Source of the DNA: Capra hircus
Taxonomy: Eukaryota; Chordata; Mammalia; Artiodactyla; Bovidae
Direction of reading: 5' to 3'
DNA: 64,000 nucleotides
Assembly (NCBI RefSeq): GCF_001704415.2
Contig: NC_030826.1
Coordinates: forward strand, 55,943,362-56,007,361
Below are positions 55,001 through 63,643 of the stretch, in pieces. The translations under genes were made by a program, and so were the position numbers. Position 1 is the first letter of the stretch; every line of letters starts with the position of its first letter. The notes under the pieces are model-generated. The model was given only the letters and a program-made list of their open reading frames with translations, did no database searches and was not told the origin of the DNA.

Positions 55001-57054
55001 CCCAGCCCAGTGGGGGATGCTGTGCTTAATGTTGGGGTCTGAACAGGGCTCCACAATCAGAAGGCTGCATTTCTGATGCATGAAACCCCATCATGAGCCA
55101 TTTATACCTTTGCATTGTATGACACTCTTCCTCAATCCATCTAGAAGGCAAGCACTCCTGGGCATGTTAACAGAGGCACCTTGGTTTGACCAATTTTGTC
55201 TGTTGGGCTCTGCTTCTGCTGACCCTCGGACCGGGTGACACCAGCTCACGGGGAACCTCTGGCAGAGAGGGGTGGGCACCCAGTCAATAGCTCCCTACAC
55301 ATACACCCTGAACCTGTGAGGCTCATTATACTTGCAAAGCAGACCAGGTTCATCTCAGTCAATCCTGACAACACTCCTGAGAGGGACGCTCCCCATCGCT
55401 GGAGCTTAATAACGTCCTCCAAGTGCAGGCTCTTCCTGAGCCTCGGGATTTTGCTCAGGGCTGGTCCTGACCTTTGAAGTTGCAGATCTTGGCTGTGTCA
55501 GCTGCCTGGCAGCCCCCATTCTACTCCTGTCCTTGTGGATAAGTAGATGGGGGAGGCACTGGCCGTGGCCCCATCACAAGCAGCTGGAGCATTTGAATTC
55601 CGCTCCCTCCAGCTGCCCTTGGCCTGAGGCAACCCTGGGCCCCTCTAACCTCTGGACCTGTGCCAGCCCCACTGCCTCTGAGGCTCTGAGTCTCCTGGAG
55701 GCCAAGGAGATATGAGCAGTCCGGGCTGTCAGCCCCTCCCTTGGCCCTGCTCCAGACACTCAGGATAGGGAGGCCCAGGCTTCCCAAATCCAGATCCTCC
55801 AGACTCAGAGGCACTTTCGGGGCTGCAGGTGGGTGGACAGATAGAGTGCTGTGTAACCTGGTCTGTATGTCTTGCAACAGCAGTGTCGATCTCCACCCGC
55901 GCCACCTCCAGTGCCAACATGTTCACAGCACCTCTTGTCCCGGAAGGACACCTGTAAGTACCAATTAGGGCTTTTGATCTTCATGAGATGGCTGATGCAC
56001 TCATTTATCCAACAAATAAGCACTGGGCACCCACTCCTGCCCATCCCTTTTTTCAAAAAAACTTTTTATTTATTTTATTTTTGGGGGGCTATGCTCGGTC
56101 TTCATGGCTGTGCATGGGCTTTCTAATATTTCCTGCATTGGCAGTGGATCCTTTATCACTGGACCACTGGGAAGCCTGCCCATTCCTGTTTTAGAAATAT
56201 GAGGGGATATGAGGATTATTCAAATATCCAGCTCTCTGCCTTCCAGGTACTTACATTACATAATCAATGTTCCAAACAGAATTAAGTGATTAATTGATAA
56301 ATGACTTCATTTGACAAATTTCTGTGAAGAGTGAGGAATAAGGGATTATTCTTGTATTAGCTTGGCTGGCATGGCAAAGTAACACAGGCCAGGCAGCTTA
56401 GACAATGTTCATTTTTCACAACTTAGAGGCCAGAGTCTGCGGTCAAGGTGTCAGCGTATCTCCTTTCTCCCAAGGGCTCCCTCCTTGGCTGTGTAGATGG
56501 CCGTCTTCCTTGCCGTGCATCTCATGGTTTCCCCTTTGCGTGTGTCTATGTTCTAAGCTCTTCTCCTTCTGATGAGGACACTGGTCCTTTCCTGCCCAGG
56601 AGAGCAGCAAGGGTCAGAACAGGGAGACATGAAGAAGGAGAGTCTGGGGGGTGAAAGCAGTTGTATCCTGGGGTCCCAGGCTGGCCCTCGTGTAGGTTAT
56701 TGGAACCCAGGCACCGGGGGAGCTGGGAGGAGGGGGTCTGGGGGGCATCTCACTTCCTGTCCCTGTGTCCCCCACAGGCCCCTACTGGGCAGCGTCCACT
56801 TCCTGCTCCTGGTCTTCCTGAAGGTGCCCCTGTTCCTGGGCATGCTCGGTGCTGTCCTCTGGGTCAACAGGCCTCTGAGGAGCTCCGGGGGGAAGCCCCA
56901 GGAAAACCAGCAGCCCCCATGCTCTTCAACGTTCCAGGAGCAAAAGACCCTCAAACAGAAGGAAAAGGCATTTTTTTCAGGCATTGACAGTCGTCAGTGG
57001 CGACTGTGGTTCTTGAGGCATCGTGGCTCCCCGCTTCAAGAATTAGTCCCCTAG
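52009..57054 (+). CDS. Activating-type CD300 receptor (CD300LD/LB-like), four coding exons
   Basis: The CDS joins 52009-52063, 54213-54545, 55881-55953 and 56778-57054, giving 245 codons. Introns are GT-AG with phases 1, 1, 2 as in the upstream paralogue. Residues 1-19 are a signal peptide; ~20-129 an IgV domain with VRCQY, KWWCRG, SSCRF and DTYWCGI cysteines and an NGS sequon. A 24-residue Ser/Thr stalk follows, then a membrane helix at ~162-183 with Lys169 (FLLLVFLKVPLF). The tail (~62 aa, no Tyr) ends at TAG 57052-57054. The Lys predicts DAP12/FcR-gamma pairing. The IgV (GSLTVRCQYDRGY, RVSIKDN, ADLGDDVDVTIDP) is nearest CD300LB, LD and LF. Position downstream of CD300E on the same strand matches human CD300LD. 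The ATG has A at -3 and G at +4. Exact orthology needs a tree, so no symbol is given. Confidence 0.85.
52150..52330 (-). repeat. L2-like remnant in gene 2 intron 1
   Basis: CCATTCATTCATCCAGACAC and TTTTATGTTAGGTGCTGGGA match the reversed L2 3' end, at the same place as in CD300E intron 1. Confidence 0.45.
52368..52450 (-). mobile_element. CHR-type SINE fragment
   Basis: GTTTATTTCTGGCTGCCCTG, CTTTCTCTAGGTGC. Confidence 0.45.
52655..52803 (-). mobile_element. Bov-tA SINE fragment
   Basis: CTAAGTTGCTAAGTCGTGTC, GACCCAGGGATGGAACTTG, TACCCCTGAGCCACTGGGAG. Confidence 0.8.
52890..53352 (-). mobile_element. BovB LINE, 3' fragment, in gene 2 intron 1
   Basis: GTTCAGTTCAGTTCAGTCAC tail first, then the reversed C-terminal reverse-transcriptase region to about 53352. 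Confidence 0.9.
53353..53889. other. No gene seen (gene 2 intron 1)
   Basis: Unassigned sequence before the inverted-duplication arm. Confidence 0.3.
53890..55040. repeat. Inverted segmental duplication, left arm
   Basis: This stretch, holding gene 2 exon 2 with flanking intron, recurs inverted at about 62150-63643. Shared landmarks include the exon and its splice sites, the ATTTTGAAGG-GGTCC intron block, the GGCCCTTGGGTCTGGTTGAAC block and the downstream intron to about 55040. Ends are set by eye. Confidence 0.8.
54213..54545 (+). CDS. CD300LD/LB-like exon 2 (IgV domain)
   Basis: Acceptor gtttccag ends at 54212 and donor gtaagc starts at 54546. 333 nt, open, phase 1 to 1, with all CD300 IgV cysteines. 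It is the intact source or sister of the inverted pseudo-exon at 62653-63315. Confidence 0.92.
55041..55880. other. Gene 2 intron 2; no other feature recognised
   Basis: A MIR-like piece lies near 55355-55450. Overlapping open frames are unsupported. Confidence 0.3.
55881..55953 (+). CDS. CD300LD/LB-like exon 3 (short stalk)
   Basis: Acceptor cttgcaacag ends at 55880 and donor gtaagt starts at 55954. 73 nt coding a Ser/Thr-rich stalk (SISTRATSSANMF). A second cag three bases on would drop one codon. The phases fit exons 2 and 4. Confidence 0.75.
56055..56178 (-). mobile_element. CHR-type SINE in gene 2 intron 3
   Basis: TATGCTCGGTCTTCATGGCT, CTTTATCACTGGACCACTGG. Confidence 0.65.
56179..56777. 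other. Gene 2 intron 3; no other feature recognised
   Basis: Unassigned sequence ending at the exon 4 acceptor. Confidence 0.3.
56778..57054 (+). CDS. CD300LD/LB-like exon 4 (transmembrane segment and tail)
   Basis: Acceptor cccccacag ends at 56777. It codes the Lys-containing helix, VNRPLRSS and a basic, Gln-rich tail. It is strongly similar to CD300E exon 4 through the membrane segment, and a PPCS-x2-F motif in the tail aligns with the same motif in CD300E. Confidence 0.85.
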
Positions 57055-57317
57055 TCCCTGGAAACCTGCTGCTGTGATGCTCCGGCCTGGCTCTAATTTC
57101 GCCCTTCCCTGCACAGCCTCTGGCCTTCTTCGTCCTGAGGCCTCCATCACAGGAGAAACTACAGGAAGGAATGGAAGAGCGGATGCCTTCTTCTGGGCCC
57201 AGTTCCTTGCAGGACATATATGATCTCAAGTCTGTGTCACATACAACGTACTGCACTTGTTTTTGCATTGTGTGCGGGGCTGGGGTCAGCCAACCGTTGG
57301 TTTGAGATTCTCTGTGT

Positions 57318-57520
57318 GTGCTTGATTGTGTCTGACTCTTTGTGACCCCATGGACTGTATCCCACGAGGCTCCTCTGTCCATGGGATTTCCCAGACAAGA
57401 ATACTGGAGTGAGTTGCCATTTCTTCCCCAAGGGGATCTTCCCGACCCAGGTGTTATCCTGTGTCTCCTTCATCTCCTGCATTTGCAGGTGGACCGCTGA
57501 GCCACCCGGGAAATTCTAGC
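57318..57520 (-). mobile_element. Bov-tA SINE
   Basis: GTGCTTGATTGTGTCTGAC, GGGATCTTCCCGACCCAGG, GAGCCACCCGGGAAATTC. Confidence 0.87.
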
Positions 57521-57599
57521 CCCCATGAAAGTAGAAAAATGTGCAAAACAATGATAATATGCCAACTGCATGTGAAGATATGCAAGTATAAGTGGACAG

Positions 57600-57778
57600 A
57601 GGGACTTTGCTGGTGGTCCAGTGGGTGAGAATCTGCCTTGCAATGCAGGGGCTGTGGGTTCAATCCCTGGTTGGGGAACCGAGACCGTGAGTGCAACTAA
57701 AGATTCCGCATGACTCATGAAGATCCCGGCGGGTGGGGGGGCGCGATGCAGCCAAATAAATAAAGAAAATATTTTCTT
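57600..57778 (+). mobile_element. CHR-type SINE
   Basis: GGGACTTTGCTGGTGGTCCA head, CAATCCCTGGTTGGGGAACC, AATAAATAAAG tail. Confidence 0.85.
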
Positions 57779-58559
57779 AAAAAGTGGTCAGAAGACCCTG
57801 GCATCCCTGCCCTGATGTATATTGTGTGTTTGAAATGAGATTCTACCAGCGCCATCCCTCACGTCCTGGGCACACCTGAAGATGAGAGTGACCTCACAGC
57901 CTCTCCTTGTCACCCTAAGTCACTGCCCCATTAATATTTCCATTTTATTCCCTCTCTTGAATGTATTCAGTCTGGCTGTGAATCTCACTTGGCATCTGCA
58001 AGGAGATCGTCCATGCATTTTGGGGACTGTGGAGTAATCCATCAGTCAGACCCTGGAGTTAGAACAAATCAGCAGCTATGAGCTAGGGTGGGCTGGGGAG
58101 GGTGGGCTTGGAGAAGACTCTTTATTCTCAGGAAGATTTCCTAGACTAAGAGTCCTGGGATATGAATTAAGCTGTTCCTGTTGGTTCATTCTGGAGGAAG
58201 GGGGCAGGGCCTCAGGGAGCTAGTTTAGAAAAGGTCAACTGTTTTCTTCTAAAGCTAGAGGCCAAACCTTGAGACACTCTCTTACCCTCTGAGAGGTGAG
58301 GGGCATGTAGGAGAGAGATCAGTGTTTCAGCCTCCTGTCCTGCCACCCAGCTGATGACTTTTGTCTCCACGTACCTAAAGCTCAGGTGGGAAATTGACTG
58401 TATTCAAAGGCAAAATGAGGTTGGGGAGGCCCACCTCAGACTTCCCAAAGACTCTGCTGACACAAGGAAATGTCAGAGGGACCGTGTGTGGGGACCTCAG
58501 CTTGAGTGCCCCAGAGGACAGAGTTATCATGTTTAACAAATACAATTGTAGCATACTTT
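57779..58559. other. No gene seen
   Basis: No stalk or membrane exon of pseudogene B or C recognised on the - strand. Confidence 0.3.
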
Positions 58560-58690
58560 GGGCTTCCCTGTCTTCCCTGGTGGTTAAGACTCCACTTTTC
58601 AGTGTAGGGGATGTGGGTTGGATCCCTGATTAGGGAGCTAAAATCACACATGCCTTGTGGCCAAGAAAGCAAGAAATATAAAAAACAGAC
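58560..58690 (+). mobile_element. CHR-type SINE
   Basis: GGGCTTCCCTGTCTTCCCTG head, GGTTGGATCCCTGATTAGG. Confidence 0.7.
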
Positions 58691-59164
58691 ACAATATTTT
58701 AAACTGATAAAACTTTAAAGTGGTATACATTAAAAAAAAAAAAACTCTTGGGAAAAGCTCCACAGGACACTCAATTATAATTGAAGTTTGGCTAAACAGC
58801 AAATACTTTGAAAGTATAAGTATATCCCATGAAATATTGGGAAAATCTTATGACAAAAATTGAAGGTTCCATTGCAGTAAGACTGTCAGGCTTGCCCAGT
58901 TCCAAGGAAGGCAGAGTGGGTACCATCAATGCTCAAAATGGGGACTGGTCTTTTTAAAATTCTTCTACCTGAGCTGAGCACGTCCTGCTCTGAGAGGCTA
59001 AGACAGTCATCTTCTGATGTCTCACACTCACTCTTTCCCACACACTCACACACGTGTTCTCAGGGAAGGGTTCGGGGATTCACTTTTATACTCTGAATAA
59101 GAATGAAGGGGATCCTGAAACCTCAATCCCCCAGTAACACGATGCAGGGAGGAAGGCTCCTCAC
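58691..59164. other. No gene seen
   Basis: AT-rich, with an A13 run near 58731. Confidence 0.3.
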
Positions 59165-59276
59165 CTGGGTCAGTGGTCACTTTAGCTCAGACCCCAGGGT
59201 CCGCTTTGATTCTCTCAGCCCCACATGAGTACGTGTCTGCGTTGTTTGCCCTGAGCTCTTGCAGATGTGTTGAGAA
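59165..59276 (-). pseudogene. CD300 pseudogene C, 3' part of IgV exon
   Basis: The - strand reads NNADTYSCGAERIKADPG and then, after a stop (TGA), KVTTDPG at donor gtgagg. This aligns with the F and G strands of the gene 2 IgV (DDSDTYWCGIERVGADLG). YWC has become YSC and the in-frame TGA breaks the end. The 5' part of the same exon is about 1.4 kb away at 60690-60848. Confidence 0.7.
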
Positions 59277-59289
59277 GCTGGAGCTAGTG

Positions 59290-59757
59290 TGTCGAAAGAA
59301 AACTATGCAGATCATAGAAGGAAACAGTGCCCTTTGCAGCAACGTGGCTGGACCTAGAGATGAAGATACTCAGTGAAGTAAGCCAGAGGAAGACAGATAT
59401 CACATGACATCCCTCATATGTGGAATCTAAAGAATGATACAAATGAACATATAAAAAACAGAAACAGATGAAGAGACTGAAAAAACAAGCTTATAGCTAC
59501 TAAAGGGGAAAGAAAGGGGAGGGATAAATTAGGAGTTTGTGATGAACATATACGCACTACTATATACAAAACAGATAACCAGCAAGGACCTACTTATAGC
59601 ACAGGGAACTCAACTCAGTGTTTTGTATTACTAATAACATATAAGATTCTGAGAAAAGACATGTATTATGTACAACTTAATCACTTTGCTATACACCTGA
59701 AATTAACACATCATTGTAAATCAACTATACTTCAATAAAAATTAATTTAAAAAAGAG
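59290..59757 (+). mobile_element. L1 3' end, inside pseudogene C
   Basis: GCAACGTGGCTGGACCTAGA, CATATGTGGAATCTAAAG, TACTTCAATAAAAATTAATT tail. Confidence 0.85.
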
Positions 59758-59894
59758 TTTGAAACCCTCAAAAAATATGCAGATGATAACTCATTGAATG
59801 CAGAGGTACAAGCAACTCACACAGGGCTGGCAGGTAGCTGACTGTCAGCATGCAAATATCCCACTTTGGAAGTGAAACCCATGAGGTCCTTTTG

Positions 59895-60116
59895 GTTGAA
59901 GTTGTCGTTGTTGTTCAGGCCCTAAGTCGTGTCTAACTCTGCGACACCATGAACTGTAGTTCACCAGGCACCACTGTCCTTGGGCTTTCCCAGGCAGGAA
60001 CACTGGAGTAGGTTGCCATTTCCTTCTCCAGCGGATCTTCCCAATCCATGGATTGAAGCTGCGTTTCCTGCATTGCAGGCGGATTCCTAACCGCTGAGCC
60101 ACCAGGGAAGCCTTTG
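59895..60116 (-). mobile_element. Bov-tA SINE
   Basis: GCCCTAAGTCGTGTCTAACT, GGATCTTCCCAATCCATGG, GAGCCACCAGGGAAGCC. Confidence 0.88.
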
Positions 60117-60339
60117 ACTGAAGGCAAAGTGTCAATACTCCCGCACGAGGGAAGTAGAGTTAAAAGATTTATTAGTGACAGATCTCAGAAGACAGGTTGG
60201 GGAGGTGAGGCGGGGTGGCGATGAGCCAAGGAAAGGTTGCTTCTCAGTCCCAGGTCACAAGAGAGCAGGGCAGCAAGCAGCTGTGACTTGGTAGGTGGTT
60301 AGAGCAGAGGTCGCCGATTTTTAGCAGTCAACGCGGAGT

Positions 60340-60498
60340 GGTTATTTTTCAAAATGTGTTTGGCTGCTCTGGGTCTTCGTGGCAGCATGCAGGATCTTTA
60401 GTTGCACCATGTGGGATCTAGTTCCCTGACCAGGGATCAAACCTGGGCCCCCTGCCTTGGGAGTGCAGAGCCTTCCCTGGACCTCCAGGGAAGTCCCT
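60340..60498 (-). mobile_element. CHR-type SINE
   Basis: GGCTGCTCTGGGTCTTCGTG, GACCAGGGATCAAACCTGGG, CTCCAGGGAAGTCCC. Confidence 0.8.
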
Positions 60499-60689
60499 AA
60501 GTGGTTATTTTTAAAGGTGGCCTGGGGGCAGTAAAGCAGGAACTTCTGGTGGGAATCTTACACTCAGATCTTTATCTGAATGTCCAAGCTCTGAGTGTGA
60601 GAAGGGTTATCTTCCTATAAAATGCTTAGGTAGCAAGTGAGAAAAACAAGTGTTTTTCTCAAAAGACGTGGTCATGGTGAACATGCGTG

Positions 60690-60848
60690 TGTTCTGATTG
60701 CAGCACACACGGCTCGCCGTCTCCTTCTGCACGCATGACATGGTTTGATCAGGATGACACAGTTCTGCTGACCAGCGTCTCGACACCACCTCTTCACACG
60801 GTTCTCCCACCCTGGGCCGTAACGACAGTCAGTGGTCACTTGCTCAGG
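60690..60848 (-). pseudogene. CD300 pseudogene C, 5' part of IgV exon
   Basis: The - strand reads EQVTTDCRYGPGWENRVKRW and then CRDAGQQNCVILIK, matching the B to C' strands of a CD300 IgV (EQGSLTVRCQYDRGYEPYVK). The second Trp of WWC is Arg-Trp, no acceptor AG is found at the 5' end, and the frame is lost after ILIK. L1 and SINE sequence separates it from the 3' part at 59165-59276. Confidence 0.65.
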
Positions 60849-60869
60849 AAAAAGTAGGAGGAAGAAAAT

Positions 60870-62140
60870 ACTGGAAAAAAAAGAGCAAAAGTTAATGAAG
60901 TAGAAAATAAGATAAAAGAGAAGATCAACAAAGTCAATGATTGCTTTTTAAAAAGCCCGTGAAAGATATTTACAATAGAAAGATCGGAGGTCTGAATAAT
61001 CATTAGTGAGATGGGAGACATCACTGTATATCCTGCACATATTAAAAAGCTAACCTAGACAGCATATTAAAAAGCAGAGACGTTACTTTGCCAACAAAGG
61101 TCTGTCTAGTCAAAGCTATGGTTCTCCCAATAGTCATGTATGGATGTGAGAGTTGGACCATAAAGAAAGCTGAGCGCTGAAGCTGAAGAAATAATGTTTT
61201 TGAACTGTGGTGTTCCAACCAGTCCATCCTAAAGGAAATCAGTCCTAAATATTCATTGGAAGGACTGATGCTGAAGCCAAAGCCCCAATACTCTGGTCAC
61301 CTGATGTGAAGAACTGACTCACTGGAAAAGACCCTGATGCTTGGAAAGATTGAAGACAGGAGGAGAAGGGGACGACAGAGGATAAGATGACATCACCGAC
61401 TCGATGGACATGAGTTTGAGTAAGCTCTGGGAGTTGGTGATGGACAGGGAGGTCTGGCGTGCTGCAATCCATGTGGCTGCAAAGAGTCGGACATGACTGA
61501 GGGACTGAACTGAACTAGACTGAATACAAGGATAAGATGATATGTGGCTACAATAATAAAATGACACTAAACAAAGTTATGCCAATAAATTTGAAACTTT
61601 TATTGAAATTCTTTGAAAAATAATATAAAAGTTAACACAAAAAGAATTAGAAAAGCTGAAATAATCTTACAACCATTTAAATGAATCAACTCCATTATTA
61701 AAAATATCCCCCAAGGAAAATGCTAGATTATTTCTTAAAGTTCAATGTCAATATTTACTAAATATTTAAGGAAGAAATAATGTCTATCTTATATATTAAA
61801 AAAAATTCTGGAACAGAGGAAAGAAGATGTAATTCCTAATCCATTCCATAAGACTGGCATAGGTTTGATGCCAACCTGACAAGGCAGTGAAAGGAAGAAA
61901 TATGATAGGCAGTTATCACTCATGAGTGTAAATGCAAGAGTCTGAAACAAAACATCGGCAAACGGAATCCAGAAACAGGTAAGAAAAAACATGCCTCATG
62001 ACCAATTTGGGTTTATGTCAAGCAAGCAAAACTATTTAAACATTAGAAAATCAGTAAGTGTGATATACCATATTCGTGAAGTAAAGAGAATATCATATGA
62101 TTGTCAGATAAATGAATTTGGTAGATTTCAATGCCCTTTG
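60870..62140 (+). mobile_element. Old L1 ORF2 fragment split by a BovB
   Basis: 60870-61029 carries the AATAAGATAAAAGAGAAGA text of L1 ORF2. 61530-62140 continues and reads QFGFMSSKQNYLNIRKSVSV near 62000. Broken frames. Confidence 0.7.
61030..61520 (+). mobile_element. BovB LINE, 3' fragment, inside the L1
   Basis: CTAACCTAGACAGCATATTA through GAGGGACTGAACTGAACTAG. Same C-terminal part as other copies, with a deletion near 61175-61215. Confidence 0.88.
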
Positions 62141-62756
62141 AGTGTGGAGGCCTTTCCAGACCAAATAATAAACCACAGCACTCTTACTATGCTGGGTCTT
62201 TCCTCCGAGATGGGATATGGAACAGGGGGTGGGCATGGTAGCTCTGAAGTCTCAGACTCAAACTCTAGAAAGAGTAAGAACACCCCCAGGGCAGCAGAGG
62301 TCCCAGGAAAGCACTGGCAGGAATCGGGGTCTCCAGGTCCCACAGAGGAGGGTCCCTTGGCCCACAGACTGACACGGGGACCACCACCTTCATCTCCTTG
62401 GGAGCGGACTCGGGCACTGACTGTGCGCAGGGAAACAGGGTGCTGGGAAAGCCTGATCCCAGCCGGAGGTGGCACTGGAGCCAGGAGAGCATCGAGGGGA
62501 AGCCCTGCCCCTCCCAGCCCAGGTGGTCAGCGGGGGCTCCATGAGCCCTCAGGACTCCCCCACCCCTGGGACATTCCCTCTGAGGGACAGTTGGGTCCCT
62601 GGACAGAGCAGGCCCTGAAGAGTCACATCCGCACACATACATATGCTCTTACCTGGGACAATGGTCACGTCAACGTGGTCCCCCAGGTCACGTCCAATTC
62701 TCTCAATCCCACACCAGTAAGTGTCTGAATCGTCTAGCCTGAGCTTCTCCCTGGTT

Positions 62757-62878
62757 GGGTCTTCCCTGATAGCCCAGTTGGTAAAGAATTCGCCTTCAAT
62801 GCAGGAGACCCCTGTTCGATTCTTAGGTTGGGAGGATCCCACGGAGATTGGTAAGGCTGCCCTCTCCAGTATTCTTGG
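62757..62878 (+). mobile_element. Bov-tA SINE (first) in pseudogene B IgV exon
   Basis: GTCTTCCCTGATAGCCCAGT head and CTGTTCGATTCTTAGGTTGG. Ends CCAGTATTCTTGG. Confidence 0.85.
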
Positions 62879-63074
62879 GCTTTCCTGGTGGCTCAGCTGG
62901 TAAATAATCCACCTGCAATGCAGGAGACCTGGGTTTGAACCCTGGGTTGGGAAGATCCCCTGGAGAAGGGGAAGACTACCCACTCCAGTATTGTCGGCTG
63001 GAGAATTCCATGGATTATATAGTACATGGGGTCGCAAAGAGTCTGACACGAATGAGCAATTTTCACTTTCATTT
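62879..63074 (+). mobile_element. Bov-tA SINE (second) in pseudogene B IgV exon
   Basis: GCTTTCCTGGTGGCTCAGCT head, GGGTTTGAACCCTGGGTTGG, ATGGGGTCGCAAAGAGTCTG. Directly abuts the first SINE. Confidence 0.88.
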
Positions 63075-63643
63075 CACTTTTCTCCATGGTCATGGTGATT
63101 GAGTGGTCTTCCCAGTTGTCCTTGATGGACACGTGGTCCTTTTTTACTTCCTTCTCTGATCGGGGTTTTAACAGCGAACTGGCAGCTGTCCCAGTCAGCC
63201 CCTTGGGACCACCACTTCATGCAGGTCTCTCAGCCAGGGTTTTATCAACACCGCACAGTTGGTGAGCCCTGCTCCAGGCTGCTCGTTTCTTTGGGACCGG
63301 AGATGGCAGATGAGCCTGGAAAACCCAAATCCATGTACCTATCACCTCCCGTCCTGAGGGCAGGGCCACAGCCTCCTGCACTGTGAAGAGTTCAACCAGA
63401 CCCAAGGGCCTCCTTGAATAACAGTCAAGGAAGGAATACACCTTCCATAAGACGGACCTTTTGTCCTTCAAAATTCTACTGGGTCAAAGCCAAGAGAAAA
63501 GGAAAATTCCATAAAAGCACAACTACAGACCAAAGAAGTAAAAACATTGACCCAGAGCAAGGGTAGCTTCCTGTCGCTCACCCCATCTCGCCCTGGCTGT
63601 AGCCAGTAAGTCTTTCCATTCCCAGTCTTGTCTATCTGCAGTC

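Larger units (their letters stand above)
62653..63315 (-). pseudogene. CD300 pseudogene B, IgV exon split by SINEs
   Basis: On the - strand the acceptor ttttccag precedes 63315 and the donor gtaagag follows 62653. Base for base it is an inverted near-copy of gene 2 exon 2. The codon after the first Ig cysteine has become TGA (63245-63247), and the WWC cysteine codon is changed to Ser (TCC). Two SINEs at about 62757-63074 split the exon between its TMTMEK and LRLDDSDTYWCGIE parts. Acceptor and donor survive, but the product could not be a receptor. Confidence 0.85.
62150..63643. repeat. Inverted segmental duplication, right arm
   Basis: Reverse complement of 53890-55040, lengthened by the two SINEs in pseudogene B. 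The outer end stops where a BovB begins at about 63644; the inner end fades into an L1 fragment near 62150. Confidence 0.8.

Noticed and set aside
54652..55056. 134-codon - strand open frame and its match at 62.2-62.5 kb
   Set aside because: Intron sequence of gene 2 read backwards. The match reflects the inverted duplication, not a conserved protein.
61991..62728. 245-codon + strand open frame
   Set aside because: Fuses an L1 ORF2 piece with the antisense of the inverted-duplication arm.
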